The position numbers were made by a program, and so were the translations under genes. This document shows positions 18,086-27,409 of a stretch of 64,000 nt of DNA, in pieces (position 1 is the stretch's first letter; the number at the start of each line of letters is the position of its first letter). The stretch is taken from NCBI RefSeq assembly GCF_014199685.1, contig NZ_JACHNZ010000006.1, positions 1-64,000 on the forward strand, read 5' to 3'. The DNA comes from Sphingosinicella soli. GTDB lineage: Bacteria; Pseudomonadota; Alphaproteobacteria; Sphingomonadales; Sphingomonadaceae. Below the pieces are notes generated by a model. The model did not search any database. It was not told where the DNA came from and worked only from the letters and a program-made list of their open reading frames with translations.

Positions 18086-19618
18086 CTAGGCGAAGTTGGT
18101 GAGGGCCCGCGCCAGAAGCGCCCGGCTCGACGCATCGAACCCCGCCCCCGCGCCGTCACCCAGCGCCGCGTGCGCCATCTCCTTGCCCAGTTCCACCCCC
18201 CACTGGTCGAACGGATTGATGCCGAGCATCACCGCCGCCGTGAACGTGCGGTGCTCATAGAAGGCGACAAGCGCACCAAGCGTATGCGGATCGAGCCGTT
18301 CCAGCACGATCGCGCTCGAAGGCCGGTTCCCCGGAAACGTCTTCGCCGCTGCGAGCGCTGCGTCACCGCCGGAGAGCGCCAGCGCCTCCTCCATCGTCCG
18401 CCCGCGCATAAGCGCCGCACCCTGCGCGATCGCATTCACCAGAAGCTGGCGATGATGCGCCGCGCCGAGCCCGTGCCCCGGCGTCTTCACCATCACGAAC
18501 TCGGCCGGCACCAGATGCGTGCCCTGATGCAGCAGCTGGAACACCGCGTGCTGCGCGTCCGTACCGGTGCCGCCCCAGGTGATCGCCGCGCTGGGATGCG
18601 TGAGCGCTCCGCCCTCGCGGTCCACGCGCTTGCCGTTGCTCTCCATTTCAAGCTGCTGGAGGAACGACGGCAGCAGCCTAAGCCGTTCGTCATAAGCAAA
18701 TACCGCGCGCGTTTCAGCGCCGAGGAACGCCGCGTAGAGCACATCCACCATCGCCGCCAGCACCGGCGCATTCGCCTCCATGGGCGCGGTCTCGAAGTGC
18801 CGGTCCATGGCGCGCGCGCCCGCCAGCAGCGCCTCGAACGCCGGCCAGCCGAGCGTCAGCGCCGCCGTCACGCCGACCGCCGACCAGAGCGAATACCGCC
18901 CGCCGACGCTTTCGGCGAAACCGAGCACGTTTTCCTTGAGGATGCCCCACGCCACCGCTTTCTCCGGCGCCGCCGTCACCGCCACGAATCGCGCCGTGCC
19001 GCCGATCCAGTCGCGCGCGCTCTCGGCGTTCGTCATCGTCTCGATCGTCGTGAATGTCTTCGATACGACCACCACCAGCGTCCGCGCAGGGTCGCAGGCG
19101 CGCATCGCGCGCTCCAGCGCGACGCCGTCGATGTTGGAGATGATGTGCGTATCGTATCGCCCCTCGCCGAGCGCATCGACGAGCAGCGCGGGCCCGAGCG
19201 CGGATCCGCCGATGCCGATGTGGAGGATGTGCCGGATCTCGCCGAACGCTCCGGCCGCGACGCGCTCCACCAGCCGCTGCGTCATCGCGCGCGCGGTGTC
19301 AGCCCCCGCAACCGCCTGCCCGCTCCCCGAGCCCCGCTCCGCCGCATGTGTCGCCGCACGCCCTTCGCTGGGGTTCACGGCCGCGCCCGAAAACAGCGCG
19401 GCGCGAACCGATTCGAAGCCCGATGCGCCCAGCAGTCCCGCAAGTCCGGCCTCCGCGCCCGGAGAGAGATGCGTCTTCGAAACGTCGAGATGCAGTCCCG
19501 CAACGTCCACCGACAGCCGCCCCGCCCGTCCCGTGTCCGCACCGAACAGGCCCGCCAGCGTGGGAACCTCGCGCGCTGCCTCTGCAACCGCCGCCCAGGC
19601 CGTGCTTCGCTCGTCCAT
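18086..19618 (-). CDS. pgi: glucose-6-phosphate isomerase
   Basis: Pgi interconverts glucose-6-phosphate and fructose-6-phosphate; in sphingomonads it feeds mainly gluconeogenesis and the Entner-Doudoroff cycle. The 510-residue protein has HIGIGGSALGP near residue 135 (phosphate site), SKTFTTIETMTN near residue 210, the signature FLQQLEMESNGKRV with the catalytic glutamate, and the C-terminal GINPFDQWGVELGK carrying the ring-opening region lysine. Starts at the ATG at 19618 with GGAG six bases upstream; a GTG two codons earlier is equally possible. It is divergent from lepB with only 53 bases between the starts. Confidence 0.96.
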   Translation of the reverse strand: MDERSTAWAAVAEAAREVPTLAGLFGADTGRAGRLSVDVAGLHLDVSKTHLSPGAEAGLAGLLGASGFESVRAALFSGAAVNPSEGRAATHAAERGSGSGQAVAGADTARAMTQRLVERVAAGAFGEIRHILHIGIGGSALGPALLVDALGEGRYDTHIISNIDGVALERAMRACDPARTLVVVVSKTFTTIETMTNAESARDWIGGTARFVAVTAAPEKAVAWGILKENVLGFAESVGGRYSLWSAVGVTAALTLGWPAFEALLAGARAMDRHFETAPMEANAPVLAAMVDVLYAAFLGAETRAVFAYDERLRLLPSFLQQLEMESNGKRVDREGGALTHPSAAITWGGTGTDAQHAVFQLLHQGTHLVPAEFVMVKTPGHGLGAAHHRQLLVNAIAQGAALMRGRTMEEALALSGGDAALAAAKTFPGNRPSSAIVLERLDPHTLGALVAFYEHRTFTAAVMLGINPFDQWGVELGKEMAHAALGDGAGAGFDASSRALLARALTNFA

Positions 19619-19636
19619 CCGCACTCCGCTCCTTGC

Positions 19637-19665
19637 TTGACACCCCGGACCGGGGCCAATAGTGC
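19637..19665 (+). promoter_or_regulatory. candidate leaderless promoter of lepB with palindromic spacer
   Basis: A perfect -35 TTGACA (19637-19642) is followed by a 17-base spacer and the weak -10 TAGTGC (19660-19665). Transcription would then begin about at 19672, the first base of the lepB GTG. No Shine-Dalgarno precedes that GTG. The spacer contains the perfect palindrome ccccggaccgggg (19643-19655), which could bind a regulator. The -10 matches consensus poorly, so the call is tentative. Confidence 0.35.
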
Positions 19666-19671
19666 CGCCCT

Positions 19672-20523
19672 GTGACCGATCCCGAAACCGCAGACCCTTC
19701 TAACGATGCCTCCCGCGCAGTCCATCAGGCGCGCGGTGAGCAGATGCTCGGCTCGATGAAGGAAGGCCTCAGAACCATCGTCGGGGCGGTGCTGATCGCG
19801 CTGTTCCTGCGCTCGTTCGGCTACGAACCGTTCAACATTCCGTCCGAATCGATGCTCCCGCGTCTGTACGTCGGCGATTATCTGTTCGTCGCGAAATGGC
19901 CGTATGGCTACAGCCGCTACTCTTTCCCGATGGGCCCGCCGATCTTCGAAGGCCGTATCGCGGGCAGCGCGCCGGAGCGCGGCGACGTCGCGGTCTTCAA
20001 GACGCCGAGCGACAACCGCACGGATTTCATCAAGCGCGTGATCGGCCTTCCCGGCGACATCGTTCAGATGCGCGGCGGCGCGCTTTACCTCAACGGCGAT
20101 GCCGTGCCGAAGCGCCGCGTTGCCGATTTCGTCGTGCCGCAGAGCCCGAACATGGCCTGCCTGAAGGGTGAAGTGTTCGTCGATGAAAGTGGCGAACGCA
20201 TGTGCCGCTACCTGCGCTATGAAGAGACGCTGCCCGGCGGCCGCACCTATTTCGTGCTCGACAGCGACCCCGCGAGCCCCGGCGACGATACGGCGCCGTT
20301 CGTCGTGCCCGAGGGCCACTACTTCATGATGGGCGACAATCGCGACAACAGCTCCGACAGCCGCTTCAGCATCGCCGAGGGCGGCGTCAGCTTCGTGCCT
20401 GCGGAAAACTTCGTCGGCCGCGCCGAGATCATGTTCTTCTCGACCGACGGTTCGGCCAGCTGGCTGTTGCCTTGGACCTGGGTATCGGCCGCGCGTTGGG
20501 AGCGTATCGGGCGCCTCTTCTGA
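19672..20523 (+). CDS. lepB: signal peptidase I
   Basis: This membrane serine protease removes signal peptides from exported proteins in the inner membrane. It has 283 residues, with one N-terminal membrane segment at about 32-50 (EGLRTIVGAVLIALFLRSF), catalytic Ser60 in IPSESMLPRL, the general-base Lys121 in DFIKRVIGLPGD and the family box GHYFMMGDNRDNSSDSR. Start: the GTG at 19672 probably works as a leaderless start; an in-frame ATG at 19744, preceded by GGTGAG, is an alternative that keeps all functional parts. It is the first gene of lepB-rnc-era, with stop and start codons overlapping. Confidence 0.95.
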   Translation: MTDPETADPSNDASRAVHQARGEQMLGSMKEGLRTIVGAVLIALFLRSFGYEPFNIPSESMLPRLYVGDYLFVAKWPYGYSRYSFPMGPPIFEGRIAGSAPERGDVAVFKTPSDNRTDFIKRVIGLPGDIVQMRGGALYLNGDAVPKRRVADFVVPQSPNMACLKGEVFVDESGERMCRYLRYEETLPGGRTYFVLDSDPASPGDDTAPFVVPEGHYFMMGDNRDNSSDSRFSIAEGGVSFVPAENFVGRAEIMFFSTDGSASWLLPWTWVSAARWERIGRLF

Positions 20524-21185
20524 TGGAGAGCGCCGCATGGGCACTGAAGGCGCTCGGCCACGAATTCGCCGATCCGAAGCTGCTTGAAAGCGCGCTCACG
20601 CACGGCGGCGGGCGCAAGCGCAACTACGAACGTCTGGAATTTCTCGGCGACCGCGTGCTCGGCTGCGTCGTCGCGGCCTGGCTCTATCATCGCTTCGACG
20701 AGACGGAGGGCGAACTTGCCCGCCGTTTTGCCGCGCTTGTCGACAAGGGCACCTGCGCAGAGGTCGCGCGCGCCATCGGCGTACCCGCGATCATCCGCAT
20801 GGAGCCCGCCGCGCGCCAGGCGGGCGTTCACCGGTCCGACAACGTCCTCGGCGATATCTGCGAGGCGCTGATCGGCGCGCTCTATGTCGATGGCGGGCTT
20901 CCCGTCGCCGAAGCCTTTATCCGCGCCCAGTGGGCAGCGCACGTCGATCGGCGCAGCACCGCGCCGCGCGATCCCAAGTCCGCGCTGCAGGAATGGGCGC
21001 AGGGTCAGCGCCTGCCGATCCCCGTTTACGAGGTCGTCGAGCGCTCCGGCCCGGATCATGCGCCGAGCTTCCGCGTTCGTGTCACGGTGCGCGGCTATGC
21101 GCCGGCAGATGCGGACGGTTCGAGCAAACAGGAAGCGGAGAAACAGGCGGCAATCGCACTGCTCGCGCGGGAGACGGGTGAATGA
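20523..21185 (+). CDS. rnc: ribonuclease III
   Basis: RNase III cleaves double-stranded RNA in rRNA precursors and regulatory duplexes. The 220-residue protein has the signature NYERLEFLGDRVLG, with Glu39 and Asp43 in the Mg2+ site, the second acidic site in DICEALIGALYVDGG, and a C-terminal double-stranded RNA-binding domain (about 150-218) ending in SSKQEAEKQAAIALL. The ATG overlaps the lepB stop by one base (TGATG), and the stop overlaps the era start (ATGA), so the three genes are translated together. Confidence 0.97.
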   Translation: MESAAWALKALGHEFADPKLLESALTHGGGRKRNYERLEFLGDRVLGCVVAAWLYHRFDETEGELARRFAALVDKGTCAEVARAIGVPAIIRMEPAARQAGVHRSDNVLGDICEALIGALYVDGGLPVAEAFIRAQWAAHVDRRSTAPRDPKSALQEWAQGQRLPIPVYEVVERSGPDHAPSFRVRVTVRGYAPADADGSSKQEAEKQAAIALLARETGE

Positions 21186-22081
21186 GCGAAAAAACCTTTT
21201 GCGGCGTGGTTGCCGTTGTCGGCGCGCCCAATGCAGGCAAGTCGAGCCTCGTCAACGCGCTCGTCGGCCAGAAGGTCGCGATCGTCAGCCCCAAGGTGCA
21301 GACGACGCGCACGCGCCTGATGGGCCTTGCGATCGAAGGCCAGACGCAGATCCTCCTCGTCGACACGCCGGGCATCTTTCAGCCCAAACGCCGCCTTGAC
21401 CGCGCGATGGTGCATGCCGCGTGGGAAGGGACGGCGGGCGCGGATATCGTGCTCCTCGTCATCGACGGCAAGCGCGCGATTTCGGATGAGGCGGACGCGA
21501 TCCTCGAAGTGCTCGCGAACCGGCCCGAACCCAAGATGCTCGCCATCACCAAGATCGACATCGCCGCGAAGGAGCGCCTGCTGCCCATCGCGGCGGAATC
21601 GAACCGCCGCGTCGACTTCGCCGAAACGCTGATGGTCTCCGCCGTCACCAACGATGGTATCGACGACCTTCGCCGCACGCTCTCCGCCGCGCTTCCCGAA
21701 GGCCCCTGGCACTTCCCGGAGGACCAGGTCTCCAACATCACGACGCGGCTTCTCGCCGCCGAAATCACGCGCGAACAGCTCTATCGCCAGCTCCACGAGG
21801 AACTTCCCTACGCCTCCACCGTGGAGACCGAGCTGTGGGAGGAGCAGAAAAACGGCTCCGTGAAAATCCACCAGCAGATCCTCGTCCAGCGCGATACGCA
21901 GAAAGCCATCGTGCTCGGCAAGGGCGGCACCCGCATCCGCGCCATCGGCTCCGCCTCCCGCGCCGAACTGGAAACGGTTCTCGATCGTCGCGTGCACCTG
22001 TTCCTGAACGTGAAGGTGAAACCGGACTGGGCGGACGACCGGGAGACATACCGTGACATGGGGCTGGGCTGGGTAGATTGA
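21182..22081 (+). CDS. era: Era, GTPase for 16S rRNA maturation
   Basis: Era is an essential GTPase that binds the 3' end of 16S rRNA during 30S assembly. It has 299 residues: a GTPase domain at 1-175 with GAPNAGKSSLVNAL (G1), DTPGIF (G3) and a TKIDIA motif (G4), and a C-terminal KH domain at about 200-290 with the motif IVLGKGGTRIRAIG. The ATG overlaps the rnc stop. It ends the lepB-rnc-era operon, a gene order conserved in many proteobacteria. Downstream lies a 106-base gap with a hairpin. Confidence 0.98.
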   Translation: MSEKTFCGVVAVVGAPNAGKSSLVNALVGQKVAIVSPKVQTTRTRLMGLAIEGQTQILLVDTPGIFQPKRRLDRAMVHAAWEGTAGADIVLLVIDGKRAISDEADAILEVLANRPEPKMLAITKIDIAAKERLLPIAAESNRRVDFAETLMVSAVTNDGIDDLRRTLSAALPEGPWHFPEDQVSNITTRLLAAEITREQLYRQLHEELPYASTVETELWEEQKNGSVKIHQQILVQRDTQKAIVLGKGGTRIRAIGSASRAELETVLDRRVHLFLNVKVKPDWADDRETYRDMGLGWVD

Positions 22082-22150
22082 CGCCGCGACACGCGCCATT
22101 ACCCGTTTAGACGAAGAATTGCCCGCATCGAGCGTTGCTCCCCGGCGTGC

Positions 22151-22170
22151 GCCTGCCACGATCGGCAGGC
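22151..22170. repeat. hairpin gcctgcc/ggcaggc between era and esterase gene
   Basis: A 7-bp GC-rich stem with a 6-base loop ends only seven bases before the GGGAGG ribosome site (22177-22182) of the lipoprotein esterase gene. It has no T tract, so it is not a classical terminator. It may lie in the 5' leader of the esterase mRNA or protect the end of the lepB-rnc-era transcript. Confidence 0.5.
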
Positions 22171-22187
22171 TTACAAGGGAGGCCAAG

Positions 22188-23393
22188 TTGTTCCGCAAAC
22201 ACCTGTGCACCATTTCAGTTTTCGCCCTCGCGGTTTCGGCATGCGACGGGCATACGCCTTCGCCCGACCCGGCAAGTGCGCCGCACCCTGAAGATCAGGA
22301 AATCGCCGATCTTGCCGCCAAGCCCGACAGCTGGGTGCTGGAACAGGTCGGCGGCAAGCGCATCGTGCTCGACGGCCAGACACTCGATCTTCGAATGCAG
22401 TATCTTTTCCATCAAGGGCAGATCGCAGCCGAAAAAGAGGCCGAAGCCGCAAAAACGCTGCCCGAAAAGCCGGAGTCGGACCCGTTCGATGCGCCGCAAA
22501 GTGCTCTCGAAACCCGGGAGGACGCAAACCAGCGCTGGATCCGCCGCACCAAACCGGGGCCCGAACTCGCGACAACGGACGAAACGGTCACGGCAAGGGA
22601 CGGCAAGCCCATTCCTGTCCGCATCTACCGACCGAAAGCGGAAGGGCCGCTTCCGGTTCTGGTCTATTACCACGGCGGCGGCTGGCTGTTCGGCAATATC
22701 GAGGCGGTCGACCGCGCCATGCGGCGGCTGGCGGACGAAGCAAAGGTCATGATCATCTCGACCGACTATCGCCTTGCGCCGGAAAGCCCCTACCCCGGAT
22801 CGTGGAACGACGCCGAGGACGCCTATTACTGGGCACTGGAGAACGCGGCCCGGCTGAACGCCGATGCGTCCCGCATTTGCGTCGGCGGAGACAGCGCGGG
22901 CGGCAATATGTCGGTCGTTGTCACCGCCCGCGTTCACAAGGCCGGAAAACCGAAGCCCGCGTGTCAGTTGCTCTACTACGCAGCCGTGGACAATCGCAGC
23001 GTGCCCGTCATGCGCGAGCATTATGACTCCGCACGCTTGTTCTGGAACGGTTTCGGCCTCGACGAACCTTTCACGAACTACGTCCACCAGCGCGTGTTTC
23101 CGGGCATGGATCTGGCGCAGCCCGAAATTTCGCCGATTCTGGCCGACAATTTCACGATCATGCCGCCTACGCTCGTGGCTGCGGCCGGTTTCGACCCGCT
23201 GAGGGATTCAGACCGCGCGTACGCAGAGGCCTTGAAAAAGGCGGGCGTCCACACCGTCTATCTCGAATATTCGGCCCTCCCGCACGGCTTCCTCCAGCAA
23301 ACCGCCGTCACGCAGGAGGCCGACCGCGCCGCCGGAGAATCGGCACGGGAATTCGGGAAACTCGTTGCCGGTCTTCAAGCGAAAAAGCCCTGA
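22188..23393 (+). CDS. lipoprotein alpha/beta-hydrolase, HSL-type esterase
   Basis: This 401-residue esterase of the hormone-sensitive lipase family seems to be anchored in the envelope. The N terminus is a lipoprotein signal ending in AVSAC, with Cys about 19 residues in, followed by a proline-rich linker. The catalytic fold has the HGGG oxyanion motif in VYYHGGGWLFGN, the nucleophile elbow GGDSAGGN, an aspartate in GFDPLRD and a histidine in LPHGF. The TTG at 22188 is chosen because GGGAGG stands five bases before it and because it yields the lipobox; longer frames lose both. The substrate is probably a short-chain ester. Transcribed alone after era. Confidence 0.88.
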   Translation: MFRKHLCTISVFALAVSACDGHTPSPDPASAPHPEDQEIADLAAKPDSWVLEQVGGKRIVLDGQTLDLRMQYLFHQGQIAAEKEAEAAKTLPEKPESDPFDAPQSALETREDANQRWIRRTKPGPELATTDETVTARDGKPIPVRIYRPKAEGPLPVLVYYHGGGWLFGNIEAVDRAMRRLADEAKVMIISTDYRLAPESPYPGSWNDAEDAYYWALENAARLNADASRICVGGDSAGGNMSVVVTARVHKAGKPKPACQLLYYAAVDNRSVPVMREHYDSARLFWNGFGLDEPFTNYVHQRVFPGMDLAQPEISPILADNFTIMPPTLVAAAGFDPLRDSDRAYAEALKKAGVHTVYLEYSALPHGFLQQTAVTQEADRAAGESAREFGKLVAGLQAKKP

Positions 23394-23408
23394 CCTTGTC
23401 GTGGGCGG

Positions 23409-24230
23409 TTACTCGAACTCGCCCTTCGGCAGCGTCTCCACCTTCGCCCAAACCGCCGCCACGTCCGGTATTTCCAGCCCGAACACGCCGCCGAGCGCGG
23501 CGGCGAGGTCGTCCGCGTTCTTCATCGCCTCCGTCGTCATGCCGTCTGCCGTCACCGTGCGGCGCGTGCGGTTGACGATGGATTCGATGCGTCCGTCGAA
23601 GTGACGCATCACCACGAGGTTGTTTCGAAACGGCGATCCGTCGTCCGCCATCAGCCAGGCCTGCTGGGCAGCGAGCCGGGGCTCGTCGGTGTAATCAGCC
23701 TTGAAATCGAAATTCGGCGCCGCGCCGAAGCGGTGATTGCGGAAACGCAGCCAGTCGGCATCCGCCGCTTCGATGCCGAAATCGTGGAATTCGTGGCGAT
23801 GGTCGCCGACGGCGAGCGGGATCGGCCGCGCGGGTGCATCGCCAAGGCCGCCGTCCACCAGCCACGGCTGTTCAAGATCCACGCGCAGCGTCAGGTGGTT
23901 CCCCACCACGCCGTCGCCCAGATCGGCCCGGCGCACGCCGCCGCACAGGCGCGTGACCTGAAATCCCGCCGCAGACAGCGCCGCGCCCAGCAGCCCGTTC
24001 ATTTCATAACACCAGCCGCCGCGCGCGCCGCCGATCATCTTGTCGAACGCCGCCGCCGGGTCGATCGCGTTCGGCCAGCCCATGAAGGCGTCGAGCACTT
24101 CCCATGTGAAGGCGCGCACATGCCCGCGCTGGAACGCGGCGAGACGGTCAAGATCGGGGGCGCCCGCGCGCGGCACGCCGATACGCGCGCAGTAGCGGTC
24201 CATGTGTGCCGGAGTCAGTTCGGTCAGCAC
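23409..24230 (-). CDS. arylamine N-acetyltransferase family protein
   Basis: NAT enzymes move an acetyl group from acetyl-CoA to arylamines, hydrazines or arylhydroxylamines by way of a cysteine. The full Cys-His-Asp triad is visible in the 273-residue protein: Cys74 in RGGWCYEMN, His112 in GNHLTLRV and Asp126 in WLVDGGLG. Length and motif spacing match bacterial NATs. Start: GTG at 24230 with a strong GGAGGTGA. It is convergent with the lipoprotein esterase (15 bases between stops) and divergent from recO. The physiological substrate is unknown. Confidence 0.92.
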   Translation of the reverse strand: MLTELTPAHMDRYCARIGVPRAGAPDLDRLAAFQRGHVRAFTWEVLDAFMGWPNAIDPAAAFDKMIGGARGGWCYEMNGLLGAALSAAGFQVTRLCGGVRRADLGDGVVGNHLTLRVDLEQPWLVDGGLGDAPARPIPLAVGDHRHEFHDFGIEAADADWLRFRNHRFGAAPNFDFKADYTDEPRLAAQQAWLMADDGSPFRNNLVVMRHFDGRIESIVNRTRRTVTADGMTTEAMKNADDLAAALGGVFGLEIPDVAAVWAKVETLPKGEFE

Positions 24231-24253
24231 GGTTCACCTCCCCCGTATATCGT

Positions 24254-24283
24254 TTGACGCGCCTCTAGCGCCTCGGCGATGAT
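24254..24283 (+). promoter_or_regulatory. candidate leaderless promoter of recO
   Basis: TTGACG (24254-24259) and GATGAT (24278-24283) are separated by 18 bases. The -10 ends six bases before the recO ATG at 24290, so transcription should begin on the start codon. No Shine-Dalgarno is present upstream of that ATG, which agrees with a leaderless mRNA. Confidence 0.4.
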
Positions 24284-24289
24284 CCGCCA

Positions 24290-25015
24290 ATGCATCTGGA
24301 TGCCGAAGCCCTCGTCTGCGCTGCCATTGCCCACGGCGAGAACGGCGCGGTCGTGCGTTTCCTCACGGCGGAGTCCGGCCTCGTGGCGGCCTATGTGCCC
24401 GGCGGGCGTTCGCAGCGCCTGCGTCCCGCGCTTGCGCCCGGCACGCGCGTACGCGTCCGCATCGACGGACGCAGCGACACGCAGCTGGCGCGCGCGAGCG
24501 TGGAAATCGTGCGCTCGCGCGCCGCGCTCGCCTTCGATCCGCTGGCGCTCGCGCTCGTCGAGTGGCTGGCCGGGCTTGCCGCGACGCTGCTTCCGGAAGG
24601 CCACCCCTACCCGCGCGTTCATGCGACGCTGGAATCGGTGCTCGACCTCGCAGAGCTTCAGGATGATCCGCTCGTCACGCTCGCCGCGCTCGCGCGTTTC
24701 GAGATGCTGCTGCTTGCCGAACTTGGCTTCGGCCTCGATCTTTCCGCCTGCGCCGCCACGGGGCAGACGCACGACCTCGCCTTCGTCTCCCCGAAAACCG
24801 GCCGCGCCGTCAGCGCGGGAGCGGGCGCGCCCTATGCGGACCGCCTCTTTCGGCTGCCTGCATTCATCACGGGCGGCGGCAAGGCGAGCGCGGATGACGT
24901 CGCGGAGGCGCTTCTCATCGCCCGCCATTTCATCGAACGCGACCTCCTCACCGGACGCCGCGCCGCCACCCTCACCGCCGCACGGGACAGGATCGAGGCA
25001 CGCCTGCGTCGATAG
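24290..25015 (+). CDS. recO: RecO, DNA repair mediator
   Basis: RecO helps load RecA on SSB-coated single-stranded DNA in the RecFOR pathway. The 241-residue protein begins with an OB fold (about 1-78; ALVCAAIAHGENGAVVRFLTAE, GLVAAYVPGGRS) followed by the helical domain with RFEMLLLAELGFGLDLSACA near residues 135-155; the cysteine pairs of the zinc site found in some RecO proteins are not complete, which is common in this group. Its neighbour downstream is parC, 39 bases away. The ATG at 24290 appears to be read from a leaderless transcript. Confidence 0.93.
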   Translation: MHLDAEALVCAAIAHGENGAVVRFLTAESGLVAAYVPGGRSQRLRPALAPGTRVRVRIDGRSDTQLARASVEIVRSRAALAFDPLALALVEWLAGLAATLLPEGHPYPRVHATLESVLDLAELQDDPLVTLAALARFEMLLLAELGFGLDLSACAATGQTHDLAFVSPKTGRAVSAGAGAPYADRLFRLPAFITGGGKASADDVAEALLIARHFIERDLLTGRRAATLTAARDRIEARLRR

Positions 25016-25054
25016 GCTCGCATCCCCCTTCCGGGCCTGCTATCGCCCTTCCCC

Positions 25055-27340
25055 ATGACTGATCTTCTCGACCCTGAATCGAACATCATCGAAGCCCCGT
25101 TCGGCGACGCGCTGGCGGATCGCTATCTCGTTTACGCGCTCTCCACGATCACCGCGCGCTCGCTGCCGGATGTGCGCGACGGGCTGAAGCCGGTTCACCG
25201 CCGGCTGCTTTGGGCGATGCGGCTTCTGAAGCTCGATCCGGGTCAGGGCTACAAGAAGTGCGCGCGCGTCGTCGGCGACGTCATCGGTAAATACCATCCG
25301 CACGGCGATGTCGCCGTTTACGACGCGATGGTCCGCCTCGCGCAAAGTTTCTCCCTCCGCTACCCACTTGTCGACGGCCAGGGTAACTTCGGAAACATCG
25401 ACGGCGATAACGCCGCCGCCTACCGCTATACCGAGGCGCGACTGACGCAGGTCGCCATCGACCTGATGGCGGGCCTCGACGAAGACGCCACCGACCTCCG
25501 CCCAACCTACAACGGCGAGGATGAAGAGCCGGAGGTGATGCCCGGCCTGTTCCCCAATCTGCTCGCCAACGGCGCCAGCGGCATCGCCGTCGGCATGGCA
25601 ACGTCGATCCCCCCGCACAACGCCGCCGAACTCATCGACGCCGCCGTGCTCCTGATCGATCAGCCCGGCGCTGAACTCGATCAGCTTCTCGAACACGTGA
25701 AAGGTCCGGACTTCCCGACCGGCGCGCTCATCGTCGATGGTCCGGCCAGCATCCGCGAAGCCTACGCCACCGGGCGCGGCAGCTTCCGCGTTCGCGCCCG
25801 TTTCGCCGGACGTGAAGACCCGGCCACCGGCAAGTGGATGGTGGAGCCGGAAAAGCTCTCAAGCGGCATGTGGCAGCTCGTCATCACGGAAATCCCTTAC
25901 GGCGTGCAGAAGGGCAAGCTGATCGAGCAGATCGCGCAGCTCATCGCCGACAGGAAGCTCCCCATCCTCGAAGACGTTCGCGACGAGAGCGACGAGGCCG
26001 TCCGCATCGTCATCGTGCCGAAAAGCCGCAACGTCGAACCGGATGTGCTGATCGAGAGCCTTTACCGCCTCACCGAGCTGGAAACCCGCTTTTCGCTCAA
26101 CCTCAACGTGCTCGATGCCGAGCGCACGCCCCGGGTGATGAGCCTGAAAGAGGTGCTCACCCAGTGGCTCAGCCACCAGATCACCGTTCTGCTGCGCCGC
26201 TCCCGCCACCGGCTGGCGAAGATCGACGACCGCATGGAGCTTCTCGAAGGCTACCTGATCGCCTATCTCAATCTCGACCGCGTCATCGAGATCATCCGTA
26301 CCGAGGATGAACCCAAAGTGGTGATGATCGCGGAGTTCGGGCTCAACGACCGGCAGGCCGAAGCCATTCTGAACATGCGCCTCAGGAGTCTCCGCCGACT
26401 TGAGGAAATGGAGATCCGCAAGGAACGCGACAATCTCGCAAAGGAACGCGAAGGCCTCGTCGCGCTGATCGACAGCCCCGCGCGCCAGCGCACGCGCCTG
26501 AAACGCGACCTCGCCGTGCTCCGCGATCGCTACGGCTTCGAGACCGCGCTCGGTGCCCGCCGCACACGAATCGAGGAAGCTTCGGCGACGCGCGAGATCC
26601 CGCTCGAAGCGATGATCGAAAAAGAACCGATCACCGTCGTCGTATCGGCCAAGGGCTGGGCGCGCGCGATGAAAGGCCACCTCGACCTCAGCGATCCCGA
26701 AGCGTTCAAGTTCAAGGAGGGGGACGGCCCCGCCTTCGCCTTCCACGCGCAAACCACCGACAAGATCCTCATCGCCGCCGACAACGGCCGTTTCTACACC
26801 GTAGGCGCCGACAAGCTCCCCGGCGGGCGCGGCTTCGGCGAGCCGCTACGGCTGCTCGTCGATATCGAGGGTGATGCCGCCATTGCCGCGGTCCTTACCG
26901 CGCGGGCGGAAATGCGTGTGCTGCTCGTGGCGAACGACGGGCGCGGCTTCATTGCCGCCAACGAAGACCTTCTCGGGGAAACCCGCAAGGGCCGTCAGGT
27001 AATGACGTTCAAGAAGGGGGTGCGGCTGCACAGTATCAGGGCCATTGATGCGGCCCACGATCATCTTGCGCTTATCGGCGAGAACCGGAAGCTGCTGATC
27101 GTGCCCATCGCGGAAATCCCGGTCATGGTACGCGGCCAGGGTGTCGCGCTTCAGAAATACCGCGACGGCGGGCTCTCGGACGCCCTGCCGTTCCGCCTTG
27201 CGGACGGGCTTTCCTGGACGATGGGCGGCAAGGAAGGCCGCACCCGCACCGAGACCGATCTTGCGAACTGGATGGGCGCGCGCGCACAGGTCGGCCGCCT
27301 GCCGCCGATGGGTTTCCCGCGGAGCAACCGCTTCGACTGA
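25055..27340 (+). CDS. parC: DNA topoisomerase IV subunit A
   Basis: ParC is the DNA-breaking subunit of topoisomerase IV, which unlinks daughter chromosomes. The 761-residue protein starts with the winged-helix/tower breakage domain: [16 protein letters not shown], the region GKYHPHGD and the active-site Tyr125 in [11 protein letters not shown]. The C terminus (about 500-761) is a reduced beta-pinwheel, shorter than in GyrA and without a GyrA box, which identifies it as ParC. At the position of the quinolone-relevant Ser80 of E. coli ParC it has Val86, and Asp90 replaces Glu84. It follows recO by 39 bases. Confidence 0.96.
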   Translation: MTDLLDPESNIIEAPFGDALADRYLVYALSTITARSLPDVRDGLKPVHRRLLWAMRLLKLDPGQGYKKCARVVGDVIGKYHPHGDVAVYDAMVRLAQSFSLRYPLVDGQGNFGNIDGDNAAAYRYTEARLTQVAIDLMAGLDEDATDLRPTYNGEDEEPEVMPGLFPNLLANGASGIAVGMATSIPPHNAAELIDAAVLLIDQPGAELDQLLEHVKGPDFPTGALIVDGPASIREAYATGRGSFRVRARFAGREDPATGKWMVEPEKLSSGMWQLVITEIPYGVQKGKLIEQIAQLIADRKLPILEDVRDESDEAVRIVIVPKSRNVEPDVLIESLYRLTELETRFSLNLNVLDAERTPRVMSLKEVLTQWLSHQITVLLRRSRHRLAKIDDRMELLEGYLIAYLNLDRVIEIIRTEDEPKVVMIAEFGLNDRQAEAILNMRLRSLRRLEEMEIRKERDNLAKEREGLVALIDSPARQRTRLKRDLAVLRDRYGFETALGARRTRIEEASATREIPLEAMIEKEPITVVVSAKGWARAMKGHLDLSDPEAFKFKEGDGPAFAFHAQTTDKILIAADNGRFYTVGADKLPGGRGFGEPLRLLVDIEGDAAIAAVLTARAEMRVLLVANDGRGFIAANEDLLGETRKGRQVMTFKKGVRLHSIRAIDAAHDHLALIGENRKLLIVPIAEIPVMVRGQGVALQKYRDGGLSDALPFRLADGLSWTMGGKEGRTRTETDLANWMGARAQVGRLPPMGFPRSNRFD

Positions 27341-27409
27341 GATATCCCCGACCAGGGTTAACTTTATTTCGAAAGTATAACTGCGCTTTACGGGTCCTTA
27401 ATTTCGTGC

